Below, one piece after another: positions 1 to 9,651 of a stretch of DNA of 64,000 bases; position 1 is the first letter of the stretch; each line of letters begins with the position of its first letter. The translations under genes were made by a program, and so were the position numbers. This DNA comes from Aphanomyces cochlioides. Its lineage: Eukaryota > Oomycota > Saprolegniomycetes > Saprolegniales > Verrucalvaceae. The stretch is from the NCBI GenBank assembly GCA_019828595.1, contig JAHQRK010000020.1, positions 124,001 through 188,000 of the forward strand, in the 5' to 3' direction. A model generated the notes under the pieces. The model saw only the letters and a program-made list of their open reading frames with translations, did not search any database and was not told where the DNA came from.

Positions 1-1498
1 AGAGTCCTTTCTTGTGGTTTGCAAGGGCGACGAGTTGGTCCAGTTGGGGCGACGGTGGAAGCTGCCGAAGGAGAGCGCCTTGCTGGCTCTCGATGCGTCC
101 CAACGCCGCGACGACCGTGTCCATCTCGTCTGACAAGTGCACGGGATGCACGGGGAGTCGTCCGTCGTCGGAACCTTGAGAATCGACTGACGTTGACGTC
201 CAGCTACGCATGCGCAGAGCCGATGGGCTTAGTGTACTTGGAGCGAGAGCTTCCATGAGCTCAATTTCAGCGCAGGAAGGACGTTGCGCTGGGTCAGGAT
301 GAACAAGCCGTCGGATGATCGCTGCAATGTCCTGCGGCACGCTTGGAGGGAGCTGGCGTTGCGTCGAGCTCGTCAAGCCAGTCAGCGTCACGTGTTTCTC
401 CATTTGAGTATCGAATTGACAGAAAAGCTCACAGAGGACAAGTCCAAGGCTGTAGACATCGGCGGCGGGCGTGCAAACATCGCCTCGAAGCTGCTCGGGG
501 CTGCTGTAGAGCGGCGTCCCAATGCCAGCGGCCGCGGCAGACGAGTGTGTCATGTGTGTCGCGAGTCCAAAGTCGCCGATTTTCACGCATGCATCGAGCG
601 TGAGAAAGATGTTGGCGGGCTTGATATCGCGGTGAATCAAGCCTTGGGCATGGATGTACTTGAGTCCGGCGACGATCTGCCGAAAGAGGGCAATGTTCGT
701 CGCCCTGTCGATGACTTTGCGGTCGTTGAGCCAGTGCTGGAGCGAGTTGCCGTGGTAGAGCGCCATTTGGATGTACACGTCCATCTGCAGACAAAGTTGT
801 GACTTCCGCCGCGTTGCCGGTGACGTCGCTTTGCCAACGTCCGCTTGAGACTCGTCGTCGGTGGAGAGAGCAGTGCGATCGAACTCAAAGCCAAAGCTGT
901 CGTCGTCTACCTCGCTGAATAAGCTGCTGTCGCTGCTGCTACGTTCGCTGCTGTCTTTGTCGTCGTTGCTTGAAATGATACGACGACCCGTGGAAGAGTT
1001 GTCAGCGTCAGCAGTGCTGCTTACCACGGACGCTGGCGGTAGATTCGAGTTGGCCGACACGAGTTTGCCAAAGATCCACGTGTGGTAGTACCGACAGACG
1101 TTTTCGTGGTCGAGACTGGCGAGGACTTGAGCTTCACGCAGCATGGTGTCGCGGATTTCCATCGGATTGAAAATCGCTTTTGGCGCAAAGTAGAACTGCT
1201 CGAGCTTGATGGCATAATGCCGCTGGTCAAGCTTGGAGCGGCATTTAAACACTTTGCCAAAGCCACCTTGCGCCACGACGACATGCTCGGTGAAATCTGT
1301 CTCGAATGGATTGAGCTGGCCAAAGGGGTAAACGTCGCCACCAGGGCTCTTTGCTGCACCAAACAAGTTGGATTTCGCCGTCTGCTTGTTGGCAGGCGAT
1401 GACACGCTCCGCTCTAACGCGACTTTATCCAACGCAAGAAGTGGCGTGTCGATTGAACGCGCAGGCTCGATTAACTTGGACGCACTTGGACGACGCAT
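1..1498 (-). CDS. eIF2alpha-kinase-like (PEK/HRI-type) protein kinase, C-terminus outside window
   Basis: One uninterrupted frame runs from ATG 1498 off the left edge (499 codons visible). Kinase motifs appear in order: glycine loop GGFGKVFK near residue 70, the ATP-binding lysine of YAIKLEQF near 88, HRDIKPANIF near 287, DFGLAT near 308, and the GTPLYSSPEQ activation/P+1 segment. The N and C lobes are separated by an acidic, serine-rich insert of roughly 75 residues just before DVYIQMALYHG. This insert and the YIQM lead-in are hallmarks of the eIF2alpha kinase group (PERK, GCN2, HRI, PKR). That family phosphorylates eIF2alpha to lower translation under stress; the trigger here cannot be read because no regulatory domain is visible. 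The N-terminal ~60 residues are short and low in complexity, which fits an HRI-like layout better than a GCN2-like one. Head-to-head with EMC4, 441 bp apart. Confidence 0.8.
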   Translation of the reverse strand, partial: MRRPSASKLIEPARSIDTPLLALDKVALERSVSSPANKQTAKSNLFGAAKSPGGDVYPFGQLNPFETDFTEHVVVAQGGFGKVFKCRSKLDQRHYAIKLEQFYFAPKAIFNPMEIRDTMLREAQVLASLDHENVCRYYHTWIFGKLVSANSNLPPASVVSSTADADNSSTGRRIISSNDDKDSSERSSSDSSLFSEVDDDSFGFEFDRTALSTDDESQADVGKATSPATRRKSQLCLQMDVYIQMALYHGNSLQHWLNDRKVIDRATNIALFRQIVAGLKYIHAQGLIHRDIKPANIFLTLDACVKIGDFGLATHMTHSSAAAAGIGTPLYSSPEQLRGDVCTPAADVYSLGLVLCELFCQFDTQMEKHVTLTGLTSSTQRQLPPSVPQDIAAIIRRLVHPDPAQRPSCAEIELMEALAPSTLSPSALRMRSWTSTSVDSQGSDDGRLPVHPVHLSDEMDTVVAALGRIESQQGALLRQLPPSPQLDQLVALANHKKGL

Positions 1499-1887
1499 AT
1501 TTATGACTATATCAAGCGTTACACCTCTCTTGGTCAACGCTTGAAACGCTCAACCATGACCGGCGCCGTTTGACGATACGCCAACAGAAGCAACACGCAT
1601 CGCATTGGATCGCTGCTTCCATCGAACCACTTCTTTTTATCGGCAGCACACCGACTGGCAGCTTTCCACTTCCTCTGAGACGAGCTATAATAGATTTTCG
1701 ACTGCTGATCGGCTTCTAGGGTCAATACCTGAGTGGAGATAACAAAAATCACTGGAGATTGAGTCAATAACCCTCGCGCATGTATACCTGAGCGGGCCTG
1801 GGCTAGATTGGTATCGTAGAGCTCGTATCGAGGAGGTTCCATGCCGTGGGGCTCCCTCGGCGGATGAAAAAGATTGCATTTGGTCAT

Positions 1888-1905
1888 TTATCCGGATCCG
1901 GATAA
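1888..1905. promoter_or_regulatory. 18-bp perfect palindrome TTATCCGGATCCGGATAA
   Basis: The sequence TTATCCGGATCCGGATAA is its own reverse complement and ends 34 bp before the EMC4 start codon. It holds two overlapping ATCCGGAT cores. The same core sits upstream of other host genes in the window (7518, 12800, 12887, 17630), so a promoter or transcription-factor site is the simplest reading. It lies in the shared space between the divergent kinase and EMC4 genes and could serve both. Confidence 0.5.
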
Positions 1906-1939
1906 TATCGAATTGGAGCCCCACTTCGACAGAAGCCTC

Positions 1940-2624
1940 ATGGTGCGTATGTGGACGTACGATCTCAATGCCAACACGCCGTCGGCGGATCCTCTTGGCT
2001 ACAACAAGCACGTCGTAGACGTAAGAAGTGGTTCCTCTCATTCTTGAATTGACTTTGCCGCATCTTAGGTGAACAGCGCCGTGACAACGACGTCGGCCAA
2101 CGACACGCTCGAGCTCAAGCAAAAGGTGAGCAAACAGTTGTAGCGTCAAATGCGTATCTAACGTCATGACAGAGAGCTTCGGAGATCGCAAATGCACCAT
2201 TCAAGGGATTGTTGCAAACAGGCTTTATGATGTGGATGAGTGGATCCTCCATCAATATTTTCAGCATCATGATCACAGCCATGGCGATATTCAATCCGCT
2301 CAAAGCGCTTTTCAACGTAAATGGAGGTACCCATCGTCTCTCTCTAACAACTTATTGATGCCCCCTTCACTTGTGTAGCTTTTGTCGGCTTGGAAGACGG
2401 CAAGACGGACTTGCTTCAATCTAAAGTGACGTTCGTGATTGCCAACTTGGTCGCCATTTCTGTTGCGTTGTACAAGTGTGGGACGATGGGCCTATTGCCA
2501 ACGACAAGTGCTGACTGGACATGGCTCTTGCCAGTCAAACAAGTACGTAGACGAGCTATGATTTTTGAAGTAAACTCTGGAATAGGCGATCGAATCATCT
2601 GCGGCTGCCACGCCAATCTACTGA
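1940..2624 (+). CDS. EMC4: ER membrane protein complex subunit 4 (EMC4/TMEM85)
   Basis: Five exons: 1940-2020, 2069-2125, 2173-2326, 2379-2542, 2586-2624, separated by 43-52 nt GT-AG introns. The spliced protein is about 164 residues. A cytosolic N-terminus is followed by a lysine-rich patch and two hydrophobic segments, one around FMMWMSGSSINIFSIMITAM and one around VTFVIANLVAISVALYKC. It closes with the family hallmark YKCGTMGLLPTTSADW, matching the YKCxxMGLLPT signature of EMC4. Family role: a subunit of the ER membrane complex that inserts tail-anchored and multi-pass proteins into the ER membrane. ATG 1940 is used because it is the first in frame after the palindromic element; 1949 is an alternative. 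Convergent with the GPCR-INPP4 gene, stops 57 bp apart. Confidence 0.85.
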
Positions 2625-2681
2625 TCTTCCGTGGAGATGCATATGTGGACAATGACAAGTTAAATACGAGGTTTTTCTACA

Positions 2682-5600
2682 CTATGACATGTTGCGCCCA
2701 CCCGCTTCGGGGGGACAACGGTATTGTTCGGGCATCATGCTGCGCTGGAGTGCATTAAATGCAAACCGACGCCGCCCAGTATTCTTCAACGTGTTTTCAA
2801 TACGCACTCCTCTCGTGCGCATCGTCGCGACCACTTCAGCCATTTTACTCGATGGCAATTCGTGATGCCAATTTAAAATCATGCCTATCGCCACGATGAA
2901 TACCGATGAACTGGACATGTCTCCCCCTACCTTGTTCGAGCGTGACGGACATGCCGGTGCGGTCCTTGGCACTCTTGCACACAGTGACGCGCCCGCCATC
3001 CAAGTGGCGCACGAGGCGTGAACTGAGTTGGAGCACTTCGGGGTGTTTCTTTCGACTGGCATTGCTCACATGAACAGCTTGGATCAATTCCTTGAGCAAA
3101 CGCGGTGCCAAATCATCGCCAGGTGCATGCTCGCAGTGTGACTGCACCAGTGGCTTAAGACGAGTGACAGCAGTGTCGTTGATGTGGTCTTGGAGCTTCT
3201 TGGGATACGCTGCTGACATGTTGGCCAGCGTTTGCTTTTCGTTGATGCCAATGTTGAACAGGATCGGATGGATAGCCACGAGACATCGCCTTGGAATCGA
3301 CACACGGCCTCTACTGCGCACCACCACACGAATGACGAAATCCTACAAAATTCCCAGATCGTCAAGATGCAAAGGGCTTGTTGAATATGTACCTCATCTT
3401 CGGACTTGGCGTGGTCATGGGTCCGATTACCCACCAAAGCGTCTTCGACATTCGAGTAGAGATCGACGGATGTAATGGACGAAGTCCAGGATTCACCGTC
3501 GTCTCCGCTGCGACTGGCGCTAGCTGGTATATCGCCACCATCAGGAACTAGAAGGAAACGGAATCGCCCGAGGGTGTCCATGGCAACCATCATGTCTTCA
3601 AGCATGCCGAGTTCAGCGCCATAAGTACTCAGGAGTGACTCGACGTGAAAGATGAAGCCAGCATGGAGCATGCGTTCAAAGCGCGCAGGTTTATCAAGCA
3701 AGAAATGAATTCTCGAGCAAAAAGATGTGACAAGCGTCGCGAGAGCTTGAGGGACACACATATCGAGGCGCGTATCGATAGTCCATGCGAGATCACCACG
3801 ACGTCGCTCGACTTGGGAAAGATATTGCCACGTCGATGGAAACAACGAAGGAACGTCCACGGGTTTGCACTTGTCGGCCTCTTGTTGGAGCGAAAAGACA
3901 CCGCCTTGTTTGAATTTGTACATGTGAGCAGCAAATGCACCGACGGTGGTTGTTTCGTAGACTTGGTCGTTGGTGGCGAGGACGTGCATCTCCTGCAAGT
4001 GGAGGTTCAACGGGAGAAAAGCAAGTGCGGGGTCTTTCTTCGCTGTGCTAGGCTTGAATCGATTGCGATCTCGTTCACGCTTCCACGCTGTTTGCCGCGC
4101 GGCATGGAGCATCGCAACATACTCTTTGCGGACTTGCACGCGTTCTTGGAGCCTACACAGTCAAAAATCAAACAAACGAGTAAAGAAAAGTTTGAACCAG
4201 TCGCGGCATTGACGTCGATCCGCTTCGTCTTGAATTTGTTCGAGCAAGTTTTCATACAACGTGCCCATCGAAGCGTCTTGATGCATCCTAGCATGCTCCA
4301 GCGCAACAAATTGCTGCAAATCTTGCTCGGCCTGCCAAAAAGCTTTGGTCCGCCTGGCGACAATGATATCCAAGTATTGTCCCGGCATAACGTTGCTGAA
4401 TGGACTCTCCATCAAATCTTCGACGACGAGAATTCCTTGGTCTTGTAAGTGGTATTGTGATGATACCATTTTGCCGACAGCCGTGGCGGCACCGCCCAGA
4501 GTCGTATTGCGTCGCATGAGATCAGCATCATGCACGAATGTAATGTGCAAGACGCAAGTGCCATGGAGTCGACATTGCCCTGGGGCGGCTTCAAGTACTA
4601 GGCCACCGCCATCAACATTACGGAAGAGAGTGGCAGCATCAACAGTAAATGACGAAATGCATCGGTCCGTTGGCTGAAGGAATTGGAGCAATGGATCGTC
4701 TTCATCTTCATCCGAGTCAGTGTCATCTTCGAGGTACTCAAGGCCATCCAAAGCTGAAGCTGCCGTTGCATGATGGTGCGATTGCTGCTGCGTGCTGGCA
4801 GTCGAGCCATTCGATGACGACTTGACGTGAATGCTGTCGCGGGCTGAAAACACGAGGAATCGAAACGCCCCCGTTGATCGAATGTCAACGTGAGCGACAG
4901 ACAGAAATGACACAACGAACATGTCAGGACTTGATGTCGGCTCCGGTACCATCGTATCGGTCGATGCCACACGCTGCCATTTGCCGGCTTGAGTCTCGAC
5001 AGCCACATAGCAGCCACTTGAAAGTGTTTCGGGCAGCATAAGGCGCAAACTCAACCCAACCGTCGGTGGCGGCACTGTTTCCATCGTAGAACGGTCAAAC
5101 GATGGATCGTTGATAGTATCGAGACAATCATCGATGGGTGAAATGGTTGCAGCGTCCGAGACAATACGAGGCGTGGCAATGATTTCTTTCGAATGGTTCG
5201 ATCGCTCGTCGTTGTCTTTTCGGAGTGACTTTGTCGCTGAGTTCCATTGGAGAAAGATAAAGCAGCATGGTGGAATGCACTGAGGGAGCCAGACAGTCGT
5301 GAGGTACCACCAGTAGTAAGGCACTTCAGACTGGACAAATTGCATGGCAAATGCCAAGAGGTATGTGCACGTGACTAGTCCAATCAATGCTGTGTAGAGA
5401 CGCAGAGCTTTCATAAGATAAATCTGCTGTGGCGAGTACGAAATCAAATGGAGAATCTTGGAACCACGGCGCATTACCATCCATCCAAGGCCGAGGACTC
5501 CAATCGTCAGCAGCGCAAAAATGGAGTAAGTTGTGTTGGAGAACCACGTGAAGAAGTGAACGTCTGCAAGGTTCAGATGGGAGAGATAGCACTGTGTATA

Positions 5601-7398
5601 GAAGGGCTGGATGTCGGAGAAGACGTATTGGAACGTAAGACCGTCCTTGCATGGGTAAGTCGGTGCGAGCATATTGACAGACAGCTCAGCAGAGTAGACT
5701 TGGCTGATGACGTCGCGGTGGGTGAAGCCGACGATTAGTTGGAAGGAGTAGAAGAGGACGTTCAGGCCGAGGAAGGACACCAGAGTAACAAGAGTCGGGA
5801 GCTTTCGAATACGGGGACTGAGCACCGCTCCCCAGTGGAAGCAAACAGACAAGAGCATTGTGAAGGCCAGACTTGACATACCGCACTTCATATAGAAAAA
5901 GACGTTTGAGCCTGCAACCCACATTGCGTTGTTGATCACGCCAAGCAAGAGTCCCAAGACTGAGGCCACGGCTGTGATATCACTGAAAAGCGCGATGGGA
6001 TGGCGGGGGAAAAGGAAGAGACCGTGTTTGAAGAGCATGAGGAGGCAAAACATCAAGCTCAAGACAAGCAAGACCAGGGAAATCCAATTGTACGGACCTG
6101 ATGGTGGCGAGGCTGTCACATCATGGACTAAAGTAGCGGTGATAACGCCAGTTGCGACCAATCCATGGGATGATTTACTCAATACATCAACAGGGATCGA
6201 AGCAAATGTGTCTTTGAAGGTCGCTTCGGGGTTCCTTGCATGTGTGACGGTTAAGTTGACGGCAGCATTTGCTGGGATGTCAAATGGAAGAATGAGTACC
6301 CAGAGCTTTAGCTTGTCGTCATAGGTGGCTGCAATTGGTACTGCAGGGGCTCCAACAAAAAACCATGATGAGTCGATGAAGTTGAAACCACTTTGGCTGA
6401 AGTTGAGACGGAGAAGGCTAGCTTGAGAAATTGCAAGGCTTGAGCTGAATTGGAGCGTGGCATTGTCTACTGCTTGGGAAAGCACATTGTGCGGCGTGAA
6501 GACGCCTTGGTAAATGCCACCAGCCTTGAGAGAGTCGACCAACAGAGTCGAAGTATATACACGGAAGTCAAAGCTGGGCAATTTTGCAACAAAATGCATA
6601 GGTAGAGGGGGCGAGTTGACGACGCCAGAGGGAGTTGCGACGTTTAAAAGATGGATGGAGAAAGACCCTTCGGTTGAGAATGGGACAGAAGAAATATCCG
6701 CTAGCACGTACGGCGCACTGGCAACCACCGTGAGATTGCATGATGTCAGTGGGGTGATTTCGACTGTTGGTGTTGAGATGGAGCATGAGCTCTGATTGCC
6801 GTTCCATATCCATTCTCCTGGAAATGGAATCAAAATCTGTTGAATCTTGGTAGCGTTGGGTTCATTGTTCACAAAGAAAGTGCGCTTGAGGTACACCATG
6901 TCGAATGAAATGGTCACTTGAGTGTTGTTTTGGTTGGGATAAGCAGGTGGTTGAGTGGCGCGCCACGTGTAATCTCTCGTCGTTGTGCCACAACATCCAT
7001 CGTCCGTACACGTCCAGCCTGACACCGTGACTGCCTCTTGCTTTACGTTGTAGGTGTCGCCGCAGAATTGTTTGCCTAGGCAATCTATGTAAGGAAGACA
7101 TGGCTTCCATAAATAAAGGGATGCGAATTTGTCGGAGTCGAGTCGTCCTAACGTATAAGTCGCGTCAATAATGTCGCTGAGGCGGATTGTACTGACCTTG
7201 CGAACAGCATGGCAAGCCAATGCACCCTCCAAAAGCAACGCTGTTATCACTGGATTGCGCGCAGCACGCCAAGCTTGGGGATGTGGTGCTATTCTCACAG
7301 CAAGGCAGACACGTCCACATGTCGTCTGCAAGCGCCCGTGAGTCCATCGCAAGGATATACAGGACAGGCGCGCATGTCCTTGCCATGCTTCGCCTCAT
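2682..7398 (-). CDS. GPCR-INPP4 fusion: seven-TM receptor joined to a phosphatidylinositol 4-phosphatase domain
   Basis: Five exons: 7398-7197, 7147-4198, 4152-3393, 3342-2931, 2884-2682; introns of 49, 45, 50 and 46 nt; total 4527 nt, 1508 residues. Residues 1-24 look like a signal peptide. A large Cys- and Asn-glycosylation-site-rich extracellular region follows to about residue 420, then about seven hydrophobic segments (roughly 420-700). Next come a linker with an acidic run, a C2-like region and the INPP4 phosphatase. The catalytic loop CKSAKDRTGMS (C at about residue 1426) matches the CX5R signature of INPP4, and the flanking RGVRIENTLKN and FAFNALQ blocks also match that family. INPP4 enzymes hydrolyse PI(3,4)P2 to PI3P. 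GPCRs fused to catalytic domains (GPCR-bigrams) are known from oomycetes. Inferred: a receptor that directly controls PI(3,4)P2. The first exon start and the 45-nt intron after CRDW are hand-chosen. Confidence 0.82.
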
Positions 7399-7517
7399 GT
7401 TGAATGCACTTAAGCCAGTTTCCCTGTCAGAATTAATATAAGCATTGCACAGCCCAATGTAAAAATTTGGCGTCGTTATTCTGTCGTTTGATTGGCTGCA
7501 CTAATAATCCGCATATT

Positions 7518-7527
7518 TATCCGGATA
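7518..7527. promoter_or_regulatory. Palindromic TATCCGGATA element and ATTGG-rich intergenic region
   Basis: TATCCGGATA is a perfect palindrome 120 bp upstream of the GPCR-INPP4 start. The 637-bp interval 7399-8035 contains no gene. It carries ATTGG (CCAAT-box complement) repeats near 7490, 7693, 7718, 7785, 7953 and 7983, the last two close to the PLP-enzyme start. The divergent promoters of both genes probably lie here. Confidence 0.45.
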
Positions 7528-8035
7528 TAATGTCGTCCGCTCTGGACGCATGCTTCTGGACTGTGCACTCGATCGGAGCCATGGCTTTCCACCCTGCTGT
7601 GTACCAACACGTCAGATTTTCAGAAGCAAGACGTGTGAGGCGGCTTCGAGCACCTCAGCGGGTTGACAATTCACCTTGTACAAAATCAGCCATTGATTGG
7701 TTAAAATTCTGGATTTAATTGGCTGACTTGATACTGCATGTAGCGTGTCCATTTACTAACGTTAGAAGTGTTGTAACTGCGACTTGATTGGGTATCTTAT
7801 GGAATTCGAAGTACATCGTGGTGAGACCTGGCAGGCAATGAGCCTGACAAACAGAGATGACTCAACAAACTTCCAGCGCTATCTTTAGTGAGGGTGATTA
7901 AAAAATGTGACAAGCAATTCCGAAAGCAAAAGAACGAGATTATGTGAATTTTAATTGGCTTAAAACAATTATCCTAAACTCTGATTGGCCAGGTCGAATT
8001 GATTGAGTGATGTCGATTTGTTGACATTTTGGAAG

Positions 8036-9230
8036 ATGACTCTTGAAGCAGACTTGGCGACGGCCGTCGCTCGACGAGAGCAGGAAGGCACAGCGCGTTC
8101 ATTGCGCATCCTCCCAGAGGCAAATGTGGACTTCTGCTCAAATGATTACATCGGCCTGAGTCGTAGCCCTGATTTAGCCCGTCGAATCCATTCCATCAAG
8201 GTTGGTTCCCATGGCTCAACTGGTTCAAGACTTATCTCTGGCCACTCCAAAGTTCATGCTGAAGTCGAGGACGAGCTCGCAACCTTCTATGGTGCAGAGT
8301 CTGCACTTGTCTTCAACTCTGGCTACGTGGCCAACATGAGTGTCATGTCGAGTGTGCCTCAGTCTGGTGATGTGGTTCTCTACGATGCCTTGGTGCACAA
8401 TTCATGCCGTGAGGGGTTACGTCTATGCCGTGCAACCTGTCAAAGCTTTCACCACAATGACTTGCAGCATTTAGAACAGCTTTTGCGCAGTCACAAGCCC
8501 AAGGCAAGGAATATCCTAGTCGTTGTCGAGTCTGTTTATTCTATGGACGGGGATGTGACGCCCATTGTGGAATTGGTACGATGAGCCAACTCGACATGAT
8601 CACTGACTGATTGACCTCTAGGTTGAGCTGTGTGAGTCCTTTGGAGCGTATTTGATCGTTGACGAAGCCCACAGCACAGCAGTTATGGGACCCAATGGCT
8701 CTGGTCTTGTCAGACAGCATGGCCTTGAGCGTCGTGTCTTTTGCAGTGTGTACACATTTGGCAAGGGTATGGGCATCCACGGAGCTGTCGTGTGTGGCTC
8801 ATTACCTCTCAAGAAGTACTTGACCAACTATGCCCGCCCATTCATCTACACAACGTCGCTGCCTGAATATGATATGCGCGTTATTCAGTGTGCTCATCGT
8901 GCTTGTGCTGCTGCAGATGGAGCTCGGGAAACTCTGAAAGCTCTAATTGCTCATTTTCGAGCTCGTGTATTGCATCATCCAACAATTCCGCGAGCGCATT
9001 TACTTCCAAGCGAGACTGCTGTCCAGGGAATTATTATCCGTGGCAACGAGGCAGCTCTCCAAGCTGCAGCATTCCTCTCCACCAAGGGTTTCAACGTCGT
9101 AGCAATCCGTGCTCCAACAGTACCAGCCAGCGAGGAACGCCTTCGGATCATCTTGCATGCATTCAATACCAACCAAGAAATCGGCCACCTCGTCGATGCC
9201 ATCGGCGAGTTGTTTCAAAGTAAGTTGTAG
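8036..9230 (+). CDS. PLP-dependent alpha-oxoamine synthase, 8-amino-7-oxononanoate synthase (BioF)-like
   Basis: Two exons, 8036-8575 and 8622-9230, with a 46-nt intron (8576-8621); 382 residues. Motifs of the alpha-oxoamine synthase family are present: VDFCSNDYIGLSRS near the N-terminus, GSHGSTGSRLISGH for substrate/PLP binding, DEAHSTAVMG with the PLP-pyridine Asp and His, and TFGKGMGIHGA with the Schiff-base lysine at about residue 228. The family condenses an amino acid with an acyl-CoA and releases CO2. The SNDYIGLS and GSRLISG wording and the compact length favour BioF (biotin synthesis, alanine plus pimeloyl thioester) over 2-amino-3-ketobutyrate ligase or ALA synthase, but substrate cannot be settled by eye. 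ATG 8036 is the first in-frame ATG; earlier in-frame codons include only a TTG. Confidence 0.75.
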
Positions 9231-9271
9231 ACGTTAATAGAACCAGGCATGTACTATCAAGTCGTCCTTGT

Positions 9272-9433
9272 TCAATCGGAGAGACATCGACTTTCGAGGT
9301 AGTCTTCCTTGGGTCGTGGTGGATCTTTGGAGCTAAATAGTTCTCGCTCCTTGGAGTCAAAGGCATAATTGAACGTGTTGACAACCGCCACGACAAAGAG
9401 ACTTGCTACAAAGCCTACAAAGATGTTTCTCAT
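9272..9433 (-). CDS. Small single-TM protein (53 aa), uncertain
   Basis: A 53-residue frame starts MRNIFVGFVASLFVVAVVN, a hydrophobic helix that could be a membrane anchor, and continues with a charged tail (SKERELFSSKDPPRPKEDYL). It lies in the gap between the converging BioF-like gene and insulysin, with no larger gene there. Small one-TM mitochondrial or ER subunits have this layout, but I recognise no family. It may also be chance. Positions 9434-9651 hold nothing recognisable. Confidence 0.35.
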   Translation of the reverse strand: MRNIFVGFVASLFVVAVVNTFNYAFDSKERELFSSKDPPRPKEDYLESRCLSD

Positions 9434-9651
9434 GAGTTCTGTGCTTCAGTTCATTCAGATCGTACAAATTTGGACAGCCCAGAGCGTGTTTCCGATTACT
9501 TCGTTGCTCATGAGATGCTGGAGATCTTCGAAGGGTTTCGAAATGCCCCTTGGATTTTCACTTGATGAAAGGTCATCGACAAGAGTTGGAATGATGAGAC
9601 GAATGTTTATCAAAGAAGGCGGGATGGATTCTAATCTACATGTTGTATCAT

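Noticed and set aside
4161..7352. The seven-TM part as a separate gene ending at the stop at 4161
   Set aside because: The stop lies inside a 45-nt intron with a TGTAG acceptor; the C2-like and INPP4 N-terminal blocks precede it and the INPP4 catalytic part follows in matching phase.
8036..9230. 5-aminolevulinate synthase or 2-amino-3-ketobutyrate ligase
   Set aside because: Both share the fold, but the SNDYIGLS/GSRLISG phrasing and short length fit BioF better; kept as an alternative only.
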